From Chryseobacterium sp. MYb7 (lineage in GTDB: Bacteria > Bacteroidota > Bacteroidia > Flavobacteriales > Weeksellaceae), in NCBI RefSeq assembly GCF_002979455.1, contig NZ_PCOU01000015.1:61064-125063 (forward strand): 64,000 bases of DNA, in the 5' to 3' direction. Position 1 is the first letter of the stretch. The number at the start of each line of letters is the position of its first letter. Made by a program: the position numbers and the translations under genes. Under the pieces are notes generated by a model that did no database searches, had not been told where the DNA came from, and worked only from the letters and a program-made list of their open reading frames with translations. Below are positions 16,646 to 26,057 of the stretch, piece after piece.

Positions 16646-17491
16646 ATGAAAACAAATATAAAATCACCAAAGGTCTATCTTATCGGTGCAGGGCCCGGCA
16701 ATCCTGAACTGATCACTGTAAAAGCAGTAAAAGCTATTGCAGAAGCAGATGTCATTTTATGTGACCGCCTTGTAAGTCCAGAAATTCTGGAAACCTACGT
16801 TAATGAAAACACAGAAATCATTTATGTAGGAAAAGAATGCAGCAAAAATGCGTCCACCCCTCAGTCTCATATCAATGCTTTGATGGTGGAATATGCCTTT
16901 CAGAATAAAACTATTGTAAGACTGAAAGGAGGCGATGTTTCCATATTTTCCAATATTCTGGATGAATTGCAGGCTTTAAAACAGAATAATATTCCCTACG
17001 AAATTATTCCGGGAATTACAGCAGCTTTAGGAGCAGCAGCATTTGCAGGGATGCCTTTAACAGCCAGAGGATATTCCACATCCGTTCGTTTTCTGACGTA
17101 TTATAAATCAGAGATCGTAAGTGAAGAATACTGGAAAGAGCTTGCTTCTACCAATGATACCCTTGTTTTCTATATGTCTAAAGGAAATCTTACCCCTCTA
17201 GTGGAAAAATTGAAAGCACTTCACATTTCAGGTGATAAAAAAATTGCAGTCATTGAACAGGCTACGACTCCTTTTCAAAAAGTGTACACATCATCATTTG
17301 ATGATTTTAATGAAAAATTCGGAGATAAGAACTTTGCTTCACCTTCTTTAGTTGTTGTGGGTAAAATTGTGAATCTCCATGAAGAGTTTTCATGGCTTAA
17401 AGATGCAGAGCAGGAAGGTCTTTATTTCAAATCAGTGGAAAACGGAAGTCTAATCCCTACAACTCAAAATTTCTTTGAATATGCTGTCTGA
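16646..17491 (+). CDS. cobA: Uroporphyrinogen-III C-methyltransferase
   Basis: The 281-residue SAM-dependent enzyme has LIGAGPGNPELITVKA at the N-terminus, the VRLKGGDVSIF loop (usually GGDPFVF, here with Ser-Ile) and GITAALGAAAFAGMPLTARG. It methylates uroporphyrinogen III twice to precorrin-2, the first step of siroheme synthesis. Later steps probably come from the fusion protein at 24143. It overlaps cysJ by 11 bases. Confidence 0.92.
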   Translation: MKTNIKSPKVYLIGAGPGNPELITVKAVKAIAEADVILCDRLVSPEILETYVNENTEIIYVGKECSKNASTPQSHINALMVEYAFQNKTIVRLKGGDVSIFSNILDELQALKQNNIPYEIIPGITAALGAAAFAGMPLTARGYSTSVRFLTYYKSEIVSEEYWKELASTNDTLVFYMSKGNLTPLVEKLKALHISGDKKIAVIEQATTPFQKVYTSSFDDFNEKFGDKNFASPSLVVVGKIVNLHEEFSWLKDAEQEGLYFKSVENGSLIPTTQNFFEYAV

Positions 17492-19193
17492 AACTAAATT
17501 AAATATATTAAAACAAATATCCGGAGACCTCTCCAGAGACGAAGCCATCTGGGCTAGCGGATACCTTGCCGGCATTGCCGGAGTATCTTCACTTACAGCC
17601 GTTTTGCCACCACAAGAAAAGAATACTATTGCACAGAATGCTGTAAAGAAAATAACGTTGGCTTATGGTACGGAAACCGGAAACAGTAAAAAGCTCGCTA
17701 CCACGCTGGCAGGTATCGTTAAGAAAAAAGGAGTTCAGGTAAAACTGGCTGATCTTTCCCAATATAAGCCAAAAGATTTGGCTAAAGAAGAATTCTTTTT
17801 CGTAGTCATAAGTACTCAGGGAGAAGGTGAACCACCAGCTCTAGCCAAAAAATTCTACGATTATATTTATGAAAATGAAATAAATCTTAGCGGACTAAAA
17901 TTCGGAGTGCTGGCCTTGGGAGACAGCAGTTATCCTTTGTTCTGCCAAACCGGAGAAGATGTAGATTCGCGTTTTGAAATATTGGGAGCTCAGCGTCTCA
18001 TTCCGTTAAAGAAATGTGATATTGATTATGAGCAGGAAGCTTCCCACTGGATAGAACATGTATTCGAAACGGTTCATAAAAATGCTGGTCAGAGTAAAAA
18101 AAATGTTTCAGCTCCAAAGGTTTCTACCGGAAGAAAGAAATATCAGGGAAAAGTTTCAGCTATCATTAATCTGAACGATATTACCTCTGAAAAAGAAACG
18201 TATCACATTGAAATTGAAACAGAAGAAGTACTTACATACCAACCTGGTGCATCTTTAGGAGTGATTCCATTCAATTCAAAAACGGTTGTCCATGAAATTA
18301 TTACTCTCACAGGAATTGATCCTCAGAAACAGATCGAAACAGCAAAGATTACGGATTCTGTAGAAGAACTCCTGCACAAACATCTTAACATCAGCTATCT
18401 GCTTAAATCTGTTGTTGCTCAATATGCGAAAATAACAGGACATTCCATTCCGGAGGTCAGATTAAGCCTTCTTGATCTGCTTAGGATTTATCCGGTAAAA
18501 AATGCAGATGAATTTGAAGAAATTATTCAGGTATTAACCGCTCAGGCACCCCGTCTCTATTCAATTTCATCTTCTCTGGAAGCTCATGGGGATACGGAGA
18601 TTCATATTACCGTTGCCCGGTCAGAATTCTTTATTGACCATCAGAAACATAATGGATTATGCAGCGGTTTTCTGAGTGAATTCAAGGAAGGAGAAAAGGT
18701 AGATTTTTATATTCAGGATGCAGGACACTTCAAATTACCGGAAGCTGATAAAGACATTATTATGATCGGCCCAGGAACAGGAATAGCCCCTTTCAGATCA
18801 TTCCTTTGGGAGCGTGATGCAACAGGAGCGGAAGGAAGAAACTGGCTGTTTTTCGGGGACAGAAGCTTTGTATCAGATTTTCTTTACCAGGCAGAACTTC
18901 AGGATTTTCTTAAAACGGGTAGTCTGACTCATTTAGACCTCGCTTTTTCAAGAGATACAGCTGAAAAAGTATATGTTCAGCACAGATTGGAACAAAAAGC
19001 ACAGGAAGTTTTTTACTGGCTGGAAGGCGGAGCATCTGTATATGTGTGCGGAGCCAAAGAACCAATGGCTCGTGACGTAGAACAAACACTTCTCACAATC
19101 ATTCAGAATGAAGGAAAAAGAAGCAAAGAAGATGCAGCCCTTTATCTGGAAGAAATGGAGCTTAGCGGCAGATATGCCAAAGATGTTTATTAA
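17481..19193 (+). CDS. cysJ: Sulfite reductase flavoprotein (CysJ-like)
   Basis: The protein has about 570 residues. The flavodoxin domain (about 55-195) has LAYGTETGNSKKLA and ISTQGEGEPPALA; a linker, an FAD domain with RLYSISSS, and an NADP domain with GPGTGIAPFRSFLWER, FFGDRS and a C-terminal YVCGAKEPMARDVE follow. It moves electrons from NADPH through FAD and FMN to the CysI siroheme. The ATG at 17481 is preferred to a TTG two codons upstream; either overlaps cobA. Confidence 0.94.
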   Translation: MLSETKLNILKQISGDLSRDEAIWASGYLAGIAGVSSLTAVLPPQEKNTIAQNAVKKITLAYGTETGNSKKLATTLAGIVKKKGVQVKLADLSQYKPKDLAKEEFFFVVISTQGEGEPPALAKKFYDYIYENEINLSGLKFGVLALGDSSYPLFCQTGEDVDSRFEILGAQRLIPLKKCDIDYEQEASHWIEHVFETVHKNAGQSKKNVSAPKVSTGRKKYQGKVSAIINLNDITSEKETYHIEIETEEVLTYQPGASLGVIPFNSKTVVHEIITLTGIDPQKQIETAKITDSVEELLHKHLNISYLLKSVVAQYAKITGHSIPEVRLSLLDLLRIYPVKNADEFEEIIQVLTAQAPRLYSISSSLEAHGDTEIHITVARSEFFIDHQKHNGLCSGFLSEFKEGEKVDFYIQDAGHFKLPEADKDIIMIGPGTGIAPFRSFLWERDATGAEGRNWLFFGDRSFVSDFLYQAELQDFLKTGSLTHLDLAFSRDTAEKVYVQHRLEQKAQEVFYWLEGGASVYVCGAKEPMARDVEQTLLTIIQNEGKRSKEDAALYLEEMELSGRYAKDVY

Positions 19194-19235
19194 ATGAGAT
19201 AAAGAAGTACTCGTAAAAAATTAAAGGAAATAATT

Positions 19236-20912
19236 ATGAACAATGATAAAGAAAACCTTTCACCGGTAGAAAGGATTAAAACCAGCAGTAACGGGCTTAG
19301 AGGATCTTTAAAAGAAAGCCTTGCTGATAACTTTACCGGAGCCATTAGGGAAGATGACCAGACTCTGATCAAATTTCATGGAATGTACCAACAGGACGAC
19401 AGAGACCGTAGGGAAGAACGTGTCTCCAAAAAACTGGAATGGTTATATTCTTATATGATCAGACTAAGGCTTCCCGGTGGCTTTTTAACTCCTGAACAAT
19501 GGGTGGGATTGAATGAAACCGCTGAAGATCATTCCACAGGAACCATAAAAGTAACCACAAGACAAACCATTCAGCTGCATGGTATTTTAAAATCTCATTT
19601 AAGACCTACCATTCAGAGCTTCAATCTTCAGCATCTGGATTCTATTGCCGCTTGTGGAGACGTCAACAGAAATGTAACGTGTACAGCCAACCCTTCGGAA
19701 TCTCCTTTACAGCAGGAAGCTTACGAACTGGCAGGAAAAATCAGTGAGATGTGTCTTCCAAAAACTAAATCTTATTATGATATCTGGATTGATGATGAAC
19801 TTCTGGTTGATCGTAAAGCAGAAGAAGATCCTCTGTATCAGGACAGGTATCTTCCGAGAAAGTTGAAAATAGGAATTGCCGTTCCACCCAATAATGATGT
19901 GGATGTATTCATCAATGATATTGCCTTAATTGCTATTATCGAAAATGATAAAATCGTTGGTTACAACATTGCTGCCGGAGGAGGACTGGGAGCAACCCAC
20001 GGAAATGAAGCTACTTATGCCCGTCTTGCCTCTGTTCTTGGATTTGTAGATACCGAAGAAAAAGTATTGAAGACTGTGTACGAAATCATCACGGTTCAAA
20101 GAGACTTCGGAAACAGAAGCGACCGGAAATTATCAAGATTAAAATATACAATTGATAAATTAGGTATCGACCAGTACAGAGCGGAAGTAGAAAAAAGAAC
20201 AGGTTTCAGTTTTGAACCTGCCAGAGAATTTAAGTTTGAACAGCGAAAAGACCGCTATGGCTGGATTCAAAATCATGAAGGAAAATGGTTTTATACTGTA
20301 TTTGTAGAGCACGGAAGAATTCTTAACACAGAGGAATATCCTTTAAAATCAGGATTATTAAAAATCGCACAAACTGGAAAAGCTAATTTCCGTTTTACCT
20401 GTAACCAGAATCTTATTCTTGCTGATATTGACGAAAAAGATAAACCAGAAATTGAACATATTTTAAAAGAGCACGGAATTTCAGAATATACCAATGGAGC
20501 AAGCGCCTTACGTAAAAACTCTGTTGCCTGTGTGGCCCTGAACACTTGTTCATTGGCTTTGGCAGAAGCACAGCGTTATCTACCTTCTTTGGTCACGAAA
20601 ATAGAACCTATTCTTGAAAAATATGGTCTGCTGGAAGATGACATTACCATCCGTATGACCGGTTGTCCTAACGGCTGTGGAAGGTCTCCCAATGCCGAAA
20701 TCGGATTTGTGGGGACAGCTTATGGGAAATATAATCTCCACATTGGAGGGGACCGTTTAGGAATGCGACTAAATACAAAATTTAAAGAAAATATTGGTGA
20801 GGAAGAAATTCTTACCACTCTGGATGAACTTTTCGGAATATATGTACAGAAAAGACTTGCAGAAGAAACATTTGGCGATTTTTCATACCGTTATTTACAC
20901 ACCTTAAATTAA
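19236..20912 (+). CDS. cysI: Sulfite reductase hemoprotein
   Basis: The 558-residue protein has the duplicated sulfite/nitrite reductase ferredoxin-like half domains and siroheme domains. Four cysteines for the 4Fe-4S cluster and siroheme bridge are Cys432, Cys438, Cys477 and Cys481 (CVALNTC and GCPNGCG). Arginine-rich substrate-pocket segments such as VTTRQTIQLHG and GDVNRNVTC are present. It reduces sulfite to sulfide with six electrons from CysJ. A cysteine-rich micropeptide starts four bases after its stop. Confidence 0.95.
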   Translation: MNNDKENLSPVERIKTSSNGLRGSLKESLADNFTGAIREDDQTLIKFHGMYQQDDRDRREERVSKKLEWLYSYMIRLRLPGGFLTPEQWVGLNETAEDHSTGTIKVTTRQTIQLHGILKSHLRPTIQSFNLQHLDSIAACGDVNRNVTCTANPSESPLQQEAYELAGKISEMCLPKTKSYYDIWIDDELLVDRKAEEDPLYQDRYLPRKLKIGIAVPPNNDVDVFINDIALIAIIENDKIVGYNIAAGGGLGATHGNEATYARLASVLGFVDTEEKVLKTVYEIITVQRDFGNRSDRKLSRLKYTIDKLGIDQYRAEVEKRTGFSFEPAREFKFEQRKDRYGWIQNHEGKWFYTVFVEHGRILNTEEYPLKSGLLKIAQTGKANFRFTCNQNLILADIDEKDKPEIEHILKEHGISEYTNGASALRKNSVACVALNTCSLALAEAQRYLPSLVTKIEPILEKYGLLEDDITIRMTGCPNGCGRSPNAEIGFVGTAYGKYNLHIGGDRLGMRLNTKFKENIGEEEILTTLDELFGIYVQKRLAEETFGDFSYRYLHTLN

Positions 20913-20916
20913 TTAT

Positions 20917-21000
20917 ATGGCTAATTTTCATTATGATCTGAAAAAAAACAAAAAAAATCAACCTCTTCTTTTAGGCGGACGAATGTGTATGTGTTGTTGA
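20917..21000 (+). CDS. 27-residue peptide ending MCMCC, possible cysteine-responsive leader
   Basis: A 27-codon frame begins four bases after cysI and ends with the run LLLGGRMCMCC before TGA. The N-terminal half is polar and basic with a KKNKKN stretch. Three of the last four codons are Cys, and the short distance suggests translational coupling to cysI. By analogy with actinobacterial upstream peptides that place Cys codons before sulfur genes, it may stall ribosomes when cysteinyl-tRNA is scarce and so control the TonB receptor and siroheme/TauE genes downstream. It could instead be a small metal- or thiol-binding peptide. I do not recognise a named family. Coding status is inferred from position and from the striking C-terminus. 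Confidence 0.55.
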   Translation: MANFHYDLKKNKKNQPLLLGGRMCMCC

Positions 21001-21070
21001 TTCTTAAATAACAATACATACAAAGCTGTTTGAAATAGTAAAGCATCTTAGTTCACTACTTAAATAAATC

Positions 21071-21193
21071 AAACCATTAAGGCAATAAAGTTATTAAGGA
21101 AAGTTAAGGTAAAATCCAATGATTTTTTAAGAACTGTTCTTTAATGCGAAGCGCTCTTAAATACCTTAAAATCTTATCAATTCTTAATGGTTT
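21071..21193 (+). repeat. Palindromic element with AAACCATTAAG ends
   Basis: AAACCATTAAG at 21071-21081 is the exact inverse of CTTAATGGTTT at 21183-21193. Inner pairs are also complementary (TTAAGGTA with TACCTTAA, TTAAGAAC with GTTCTTTAA), so the RNA would form a long hairpin. It lies between the micropeptide and the TonB receptor. It resembles the element at 59685-59796 in its ends and internal TTAAGG/CCTTAA runs. Confidence 0.7.
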
Positions 21194-21260
21194 AAAAACT
21201 TTTATGTTTTATTTAAAAAATTCAGACAGCTTCATTCTCAACCTAAAAAATGAAGAAAAA

Positions 21261-24137
21261 ATGAAAAACAAAAAGCAGGGAAATTTTTTACCAAAAGCAG
21301 GTATTATTGCATTCACATTTCTATTCTTTAACCTCGCAGAAGCTCAGCAGCAACTTATAGAGCTTAGCGGAAGCATCAAAAATACAGATACACGCAAAAG
21401 TCTTGACTCTGTAAAAATACAGATCGAAAATACACAGGACATTGCATTAACTGATAAGCTGGGGAATTTTAAGCTCAGAACCAGAGTTACCATTCCATTT
21501 CGGGTAATGGTTCAAAAAGATGGTTTCACGAGTCAAACTGTTGAAATTCTTTCTCCTTCCAACAAAATAACAATAGGGTTAAATCCACAAAATACAATTA
21601 TTGATGATGTCGTGATTTCTGCTTCCAGAGTTCCGGAAAAGATATTAAGATCTCCGATTGCTATTGAAAAAATTGATATTAAAACCATCAGAGAAAGTCC
21701 TGCAGCCTCATTCTATGAAACATTGGAAAATGTAAAGGGGCTACAGCTTTTAACCTCAAGTCTTACATTGAAAATTCCTAATTCGAGAGGTTTCAATTCG
21801 CCTAACAATTTCCGATTCATGCAGCTGGTAGACGGAGTAGATGTACAGTCGGCAACGTTGGGAGTACCATTAGGAAATGCAATAGGTCCTACCGAACTGG
21901 ATATCCAGTCTATGGAAGTCACTCCCGGAGCCGCTTCAGCATTGTACGGGATGAATGCCATCAACGGATTGGCAAGTTTACAGACCAAAGATCCGTTTAC
22001 TTCTGAAGGAATAAGCCTTTATTTCCGTGGCGGGGTGAATCATGTAGACAATGTCAATCATAAAATAAGTTCTCTGGGAGAAAGTGCCATTCGTTTTGCA
22101 AAAGTCATCAATAAAAACTTTGCGGTAAAAGTTAATGCATCCTATTTCAGCGGAACAGACTGGATCTCCAACAATTTGACTGATCAGAATCCAGGATCTT
22201 TGGTTACAGCAAATCCTAATTTCGCTTTGGTTAATAATCCGGCGGAAGACCTTTGGAATAAATACGGCGACGAAAGAAACAACCGTGTAGCTGTAAAAGT
22301 AGACTATAATGGGAAACCAACTACATTCAATGTTTCAAGAACAGGATATCTGGAGAAAGATCTTGTAAGTCCGGATGTGAAAAATATCAAATTTGATGCG
22401 GGATTGTATTATCGTTTCGGAGATCAGTGGAGAACATCTTATGTGTATCGTTATGGTTTACTGGACGGAACTTTCCAGAGAGGAAATAAAATCCGTTTGC
22501 AGAATGCTACTGTTCAGAACCACAAAATAGAACTGACAGGAAAGGAACTTACTTTCAGGGCTTATGTCTCGATAGAAAATACAGGAGATTCTTATAATCT
22601 GAAACCTTTGGCAGATAATCTTGATCTCACTAATCTTTCCAATACCAACTGGAGAAATATATTCCAAACAGCTCTTCAGAATAATCTGAATGCAGGAGCC
22701 AATCTTAATGACGCTTTTATTCTTGCTCGCCAACAGGCAGATAAAAACAGAGTCGTACCGGGAACTGCAGCCTTCGAACAGTTGAAAAATACCATTATCG
22801 GAATCAACAACTGGGATTCCGCCAATGGAGGCGTAGCAGGAGCTCCGGCAACAGGAGGGGCTAAACTTGAACAGAAATCCCGTTTCTATCAGGGCGAACT
22901 TACCTACGATTTCAGCAGGTTTGTGAAGATCTTCAACCTTCTTGCTGGTGTAGATTACCGTTTGTACAGTATTACTCCGGATGGAAACAATTTTGTTGAT
23001 TTCGACCGTCCTGTGAATGAAAGAAACATTCCTTTAGCCAACGGCACCTTTGGGAAAGATGTTATTTATCAGAAATATGGAGCTTTTGCTCAGATTACCA
23101 AGCTTTTCTTTAATGATAAATTAAAAATCAATGCTGCTTTACGGATCGACAGAAACCCGGAATTTGAAGCCAAATTAAATCCGAGAATCAGTGTTGTCTA
23201 TTCTCCGGTTAAAGAGCATAATTTCAGAGCTTCTTTTCAGAACGGATATCGTTTTCCATCCTTGTTTGAAGCACTTTCTTTCGTAAACAACGGAAATGTA
23301 AGAAGAGTGGGAGGTCTTTCAAAAGTAAATGACGGATTAGGTTATCTGGAAAATTCCTATACACTGGCTTCCATTGATAGATTCACTTCAGCCGTGAATT
23401 CAGATGTAGATGCCGGGAAAACCCAAGCTCAGGCCGCTCAGGATAATAAGCAACTTCTAACCGTAGCCAATCTGCAGAAGTTACAGCCGGAAAAAATCAA
23501 TTCATTTGAAGTAGGATATAAGTCTACTTTTTTCAATAATAAACTGGTACTGGACTGGGATTTCTATTACAACATTTATGAAGGATTCCTTGGGCAGGTA
23601 GAAGTAGCGGTTCCAAAAAACAGCCAGGTAGGAAGCAATACTGCTGTTCTTGCAATGCTGGATCGAAGCAAACAGGATCGATACAGGGTATATACCAACA
23701 GCAACAACACCTACAAAAGCTATGGAACCTCTTTAGGAATTCGTTATAATATTACAGGAAATTATAATGTGAACACCAATGTTTCTTATAATGATCTTGC
23801 TTCCAATAATTCTTCAGACCTGTTTATCACCGCTTTCAATACCCCGAAATGGATGGTAAATGTAAGTGTAGGAAATAGAGAAATTGTTAAAAATATAGGG
23901 TTTACCCTTGTGGCAAGATGGCAGAGTGGCTTTATGTGGGAAAGTCCTTTAGCATCAGGAGCAATTCCGGCTTATTACACGATTGATGCTCAGGCCACAT
24001 GGAAGCTTCCTGAAATTCGTGCGAATATTAAAATTGGAGCCACCAATTTACTGAACCGTCGTTATTTCCAGTATGCAGCAGGTCCTGAAATCGGAGGACT
24101 ATATTATCTCGCTTTTACTTATGATTTAAAACTGTAA
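21261..24137 (+). CDS. TonB-dependent receptor of the sulfur locus
   Basis: From the ATG at 21261 the protein has 958 residues: a signal peptide ending at LAEAQ, a carboxypeptidase-regulatory-like beta-sandwich (about 30-115), a plug domain (DDVVISASRVPEKIL, VDGVDV, GAASALYGMNAINGL) and a 22-strand beta barrel ending in an aromatic C-terminus (YYLAFTYDLKL). It imports a ligand across the outer membrane using TonB energy. Position between cysI and the siroheme/TauE gene suggests a sulfur source, for example a sulfonate or sulfate ester complex; that is inference. An upstream in-frame ATG at 21144 lies within the palindromic element and is unlikely. Confidence 0.9.
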   Translation: MKNKKQGNFLPKAGIIAFTFLFFNLAEAQQQLIELSGSIKNTDTRKSLDSVKIQIENTQDIALTDKLGNFKLRTRVTIPFRVMVQKDGFTSQTVEILSPSNKITIGLNPQNTIIDDVVISASRVPEKILRSPIAIEKIDIKTIRESPAASFYETLENVKGLQLLTSSLTLKIPNSRGFNSPNNFRFMQLVDGVDVQSATLGVPLGNAIGPTELDIQSMEVTPGAASALYGMNAINGLASLQTKDPFTSEGISLYFRGGVNHVDNVNHKISSLGESAIRFAKVINKNFAVKVNASYFSGTDWISNNLTDQNPGSLVTANPNFALVNNPAEDLWNKYGDERNNRVAVKVDYNGKPTTFNVSRTGYLEKDLVSPDVKNIKFDAGLYYRFGDQWRTSYVYRYGLLDGTFQRGNKIRLQNATVQNHKIELTGKELTFRAYVSIENTGDSYNLKPLADNLDLTNLSNTNWRNIFQTALQNNLNAGANLNDAFILARQQADKNRVVPGTAAFEQLKNTIIGINNWDSANGGVAGAPATGGAKLEQKSRFYQGELTYDFSRFVKIFNLLAGVDYRLYSITPDGNNFVDFDRPVNERNIPLANGTFGKDVIYQKYGAFAQITKLFFNDKLKINAALRIDRNPEFEAKLNPRISVVYSPVKEHNFRASFQNGYRFPSLFEALSFVNNGNVRRVGGLSKVNDGLGYLENSYTLASIDRFTSAVNSDVDAGKTQAQAAQDNKQLLTVANLQKLQPEKINSFEVGYKSTFFNNKLVLDWDFYYNIYEGFLGQVEVAVPKNSQVGSNTAVLAMLDRSKQDRYRVYTNSNNTYKSYGTSLGIRYNITGNYNVNTNVSYNDLASNNSSDLFITAFNTPKWMVNVSVGNREIVKNIGFTLVARWQSGFMWESPLASGAIPAYYTIDAQATWKLPEIRANIKIGATNLLNRRYFQYAAGPEIGGLYYLAFTYDLKL

Positions 24138-24142
24138 TCAGG

Positions 24143-25663
24143 ATGAGTAATTCATTATATCCCATATTTTTAAAACTTGAAAACCTGTCACTGCTGATCA
24201 TCGGCGGTGGCAAGGTCGCTCTTGAAAAACTGGAATCCGTATTGGGGAATTCTCCGGAGACGTCTATCAAACTGGTGGCAAAAGAGATTATTCCTGAGGT
24301 AAGAACCTTACAAAATCAGTTTTCCAATATAACAATGCATGAAAGAGCATATGATGACCATGATTTTAATGATGCCGATCTCGCCATTATTGCAGTGAAT
24401 GATATTGCATTGGCTGGGGAAATCAGAGAAAAAGCCCAGAAAAAAAATGTACTGGTCAATATTGCAGACAAGCCAGATTTGTGTGATTTTTATTTAGGTT
24501 CCATTGTTAAAAAGGGAAGTCTCAAAATTGCCATTTCCACCAATGGAAAGTCCCCGACCATTGCTAAAAGATTAAGGGAAACCTTTACAGAAATTATTCC
24601 AGATGAAATGGATCATGTATTGGATAATATGCAGAATATTCGCAATCAGCTCACCGGAGATTTCAATTATAAGGTTAAAGAACTCAACAAAATTACTACA
24701 GAATATCTGTCTGACGGAAAAGCTGCTGCAAAACCGGACATGGAAATTGAAAAGCTGATCAATATTACCAAAACTGCCCAGAGAAAAGCTAATATTTACC
24801 TTGCTATTATTGGAGTTTTGCTCCTTTTTGGATTATTTGGACTTGTGGTGTACCAGTTCAATCTTTCCAGTGATATTCAGTATTTTCTGAATAAGGATGG
24901 TCATATTTTTTACTGGATGCTGTTTGCCGGTTTTATGGCAGAAATTGTTGCGGGATCTATGGGAATGGGCTATGGAGTCATATGTACCACGATACTTTTA
25001 CTGCTGAATGTCCCGCCACCCGTTGTGAGTGCAAGCATTCACTCTGCGGAGTCTTTTACTACTGCGGCCGGAAGTTTCAGTCATTATAAACTGGGAAATG
25101 TCAATAAAAAAATGGTGTGGGTCTTGTTCCCGCTGGCTATTGTAGGGTCTGTTATCGGTGCATTAACGCTGTCTCATTATGGCGAAGAATATGCTCATAT
25201 TGTAAAACCCATTATTGCCTGCTACACATTATACCTTGGGATCAATATCTTAAGAAATGCATTTAAAGATAAAAAATCAGGACAAGCTAAGGTGAAACAC
25301 AGAACTAATCTCAGAGTATTGGGATTGGTAGGTGGTTTTATTGATTCCTTTGCAGGAGGCGGTTGGGGGCCATTGGTGACCGGAACCCTGATCAAAGAGG
25401 GGAGGATTCCCCGTTATGTAGTGGGAAGTTCTACTGTTGCCAAGTTTTTGCTGACCATTACCAGTGCCATTACATTCATTTTTACTATTGGTATTCATCA
25501 CTGGAATATTGTTTTAGGGCTTTTGCTGGGTGGTGTTTTTACGGCTCCTTTTTCGGCAATGCTTACCTCAAAACTTCCAACGAAGAAAATGTTTGTTGTG
25601 GTGGGAATAGTAGTGATCCTGATGAGTCTTGTTACCATAACAAAATCAATGTTGTCATCATAA
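24143..25663 (+). CDS. Fusion of siroheme synthase N-domain (precorrin-2 dehydrogenase/ferrochelatase) and TauE/SafE-type permease
   Basis: The 506-residue protein has two parts. Residues 1 to about 205 match the CysG-B/Met8 family: an NAD-binding LLIIGGGKVALEKLE, the aspartate-bearing VNIADKPDLCDFYLG, and ISTNGKSPTIAKRLRE. They oxidise precorrin-2 and may insert iron. Residues about 215-505 hold about eight membrane helices of the TSUP (TauE/SafE) family with two similar halves (AGSMGMGYGVICTTILLL and DSFAGGGWGPLVTGTLI), known for sulfite, sulfonate or sulfate-related transport. It starts five bases after the receptor gene. Fusion links siroheme making to sulfur transport in one polypeptide; membrane tethering is inferred. 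Confidence 0.9.
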   Translation: MSNSLYPIFLKLENLSLLIIGGGKVALEKLESVLGNSPETSIKLVAKEIIPEVRTLQNQFSNITMHERAYDDHDFNDADLAIIAVNDIALAGEIREKAQKKNVLVNIADKPDLCDFYLGSIVKKGSLKIAISTNGKSPTIAKRLRETFTEIIPDEMDHVLDNMQNIRNQLTGDFNYKVKELNKITTEYLSDGKAAAKPDMEIEKLINITKTAQRKANIYLAIIGVLLLFGLFGLVVYQFNLSSDIQYFLNKDGHIFYWMLFAGFMAEIVAGSMGMGYGVICTTILLLLNVPPPVVSASIHSAESFTTAAGSFSHYKLGNVNKKMVWVLFPLAIVGSVIGALTLSHYGEEYAHIVKPIIACYTLYLGINILRNAFKDKKSGQAKVKHRTNLRVLGLVGGFIDSFAGGGWGPLVTGTLIKEGRIPRYVVGSSTVAKFLLTITSAITFIFTIGIHHWNIVLGLLLGGVFTAPFSAMLTSKLPTKKMFVVVGIVVILMSLVTITKSMLSS

Positions 25664-26057
25664 ACCGATTATAATCAAGCTTCGTAAAAAGCGTGTTTTT
25701 TTAACGCAAAGATTTTAATGTTTTACTTTATTTTGAGGCATCATAGGGGAAAATCAATGATACAGTCTGTTGACATTATATCATTACTCATTTTTAGTAA
25801 AAATCTGAAATCATTAAAACTTTGCGTTTTTTATTTTTTTTAAATGAAAGTGTTTTTGATTGAAAGATCTTCCCAACTTCAGATGCTTGTGTAGTGCAGT
25901 GATGGAGGTTGCTTTTTCGGGAGCTTTCATTTTATATTTTGTTTTTACCACCCGTCAAAAATTCTTTATCTTCGTCATCCCTCCAAAAGAGTGGAATGTT
26001 TTTCCCTTGGGGTATCGGTATGGTATTCATGTTTCTAAGTTACCTTTTTTAAGGTGA
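25664..26057. repeat. Intergenic region with a MITE-like palindrome and a degraded repeat copy
   Basis: AACGCAAAGATTTTAATG at 25703-25720 faces CATTAAAACTTTGCGTT at 25812-25828, making a 126-base element with near-perfect inverted ends. The CTTTGCGTTT motif also appears in the 283-bp repeat near 59.9 kb. At 25946-26000 ACCACCCGTCAAAAATTCTTT and CATCCCTCC resemble copies A and B of the 4.9 kb repeat in decayed form. I see no convincing gene here. Confidence 0.6.
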
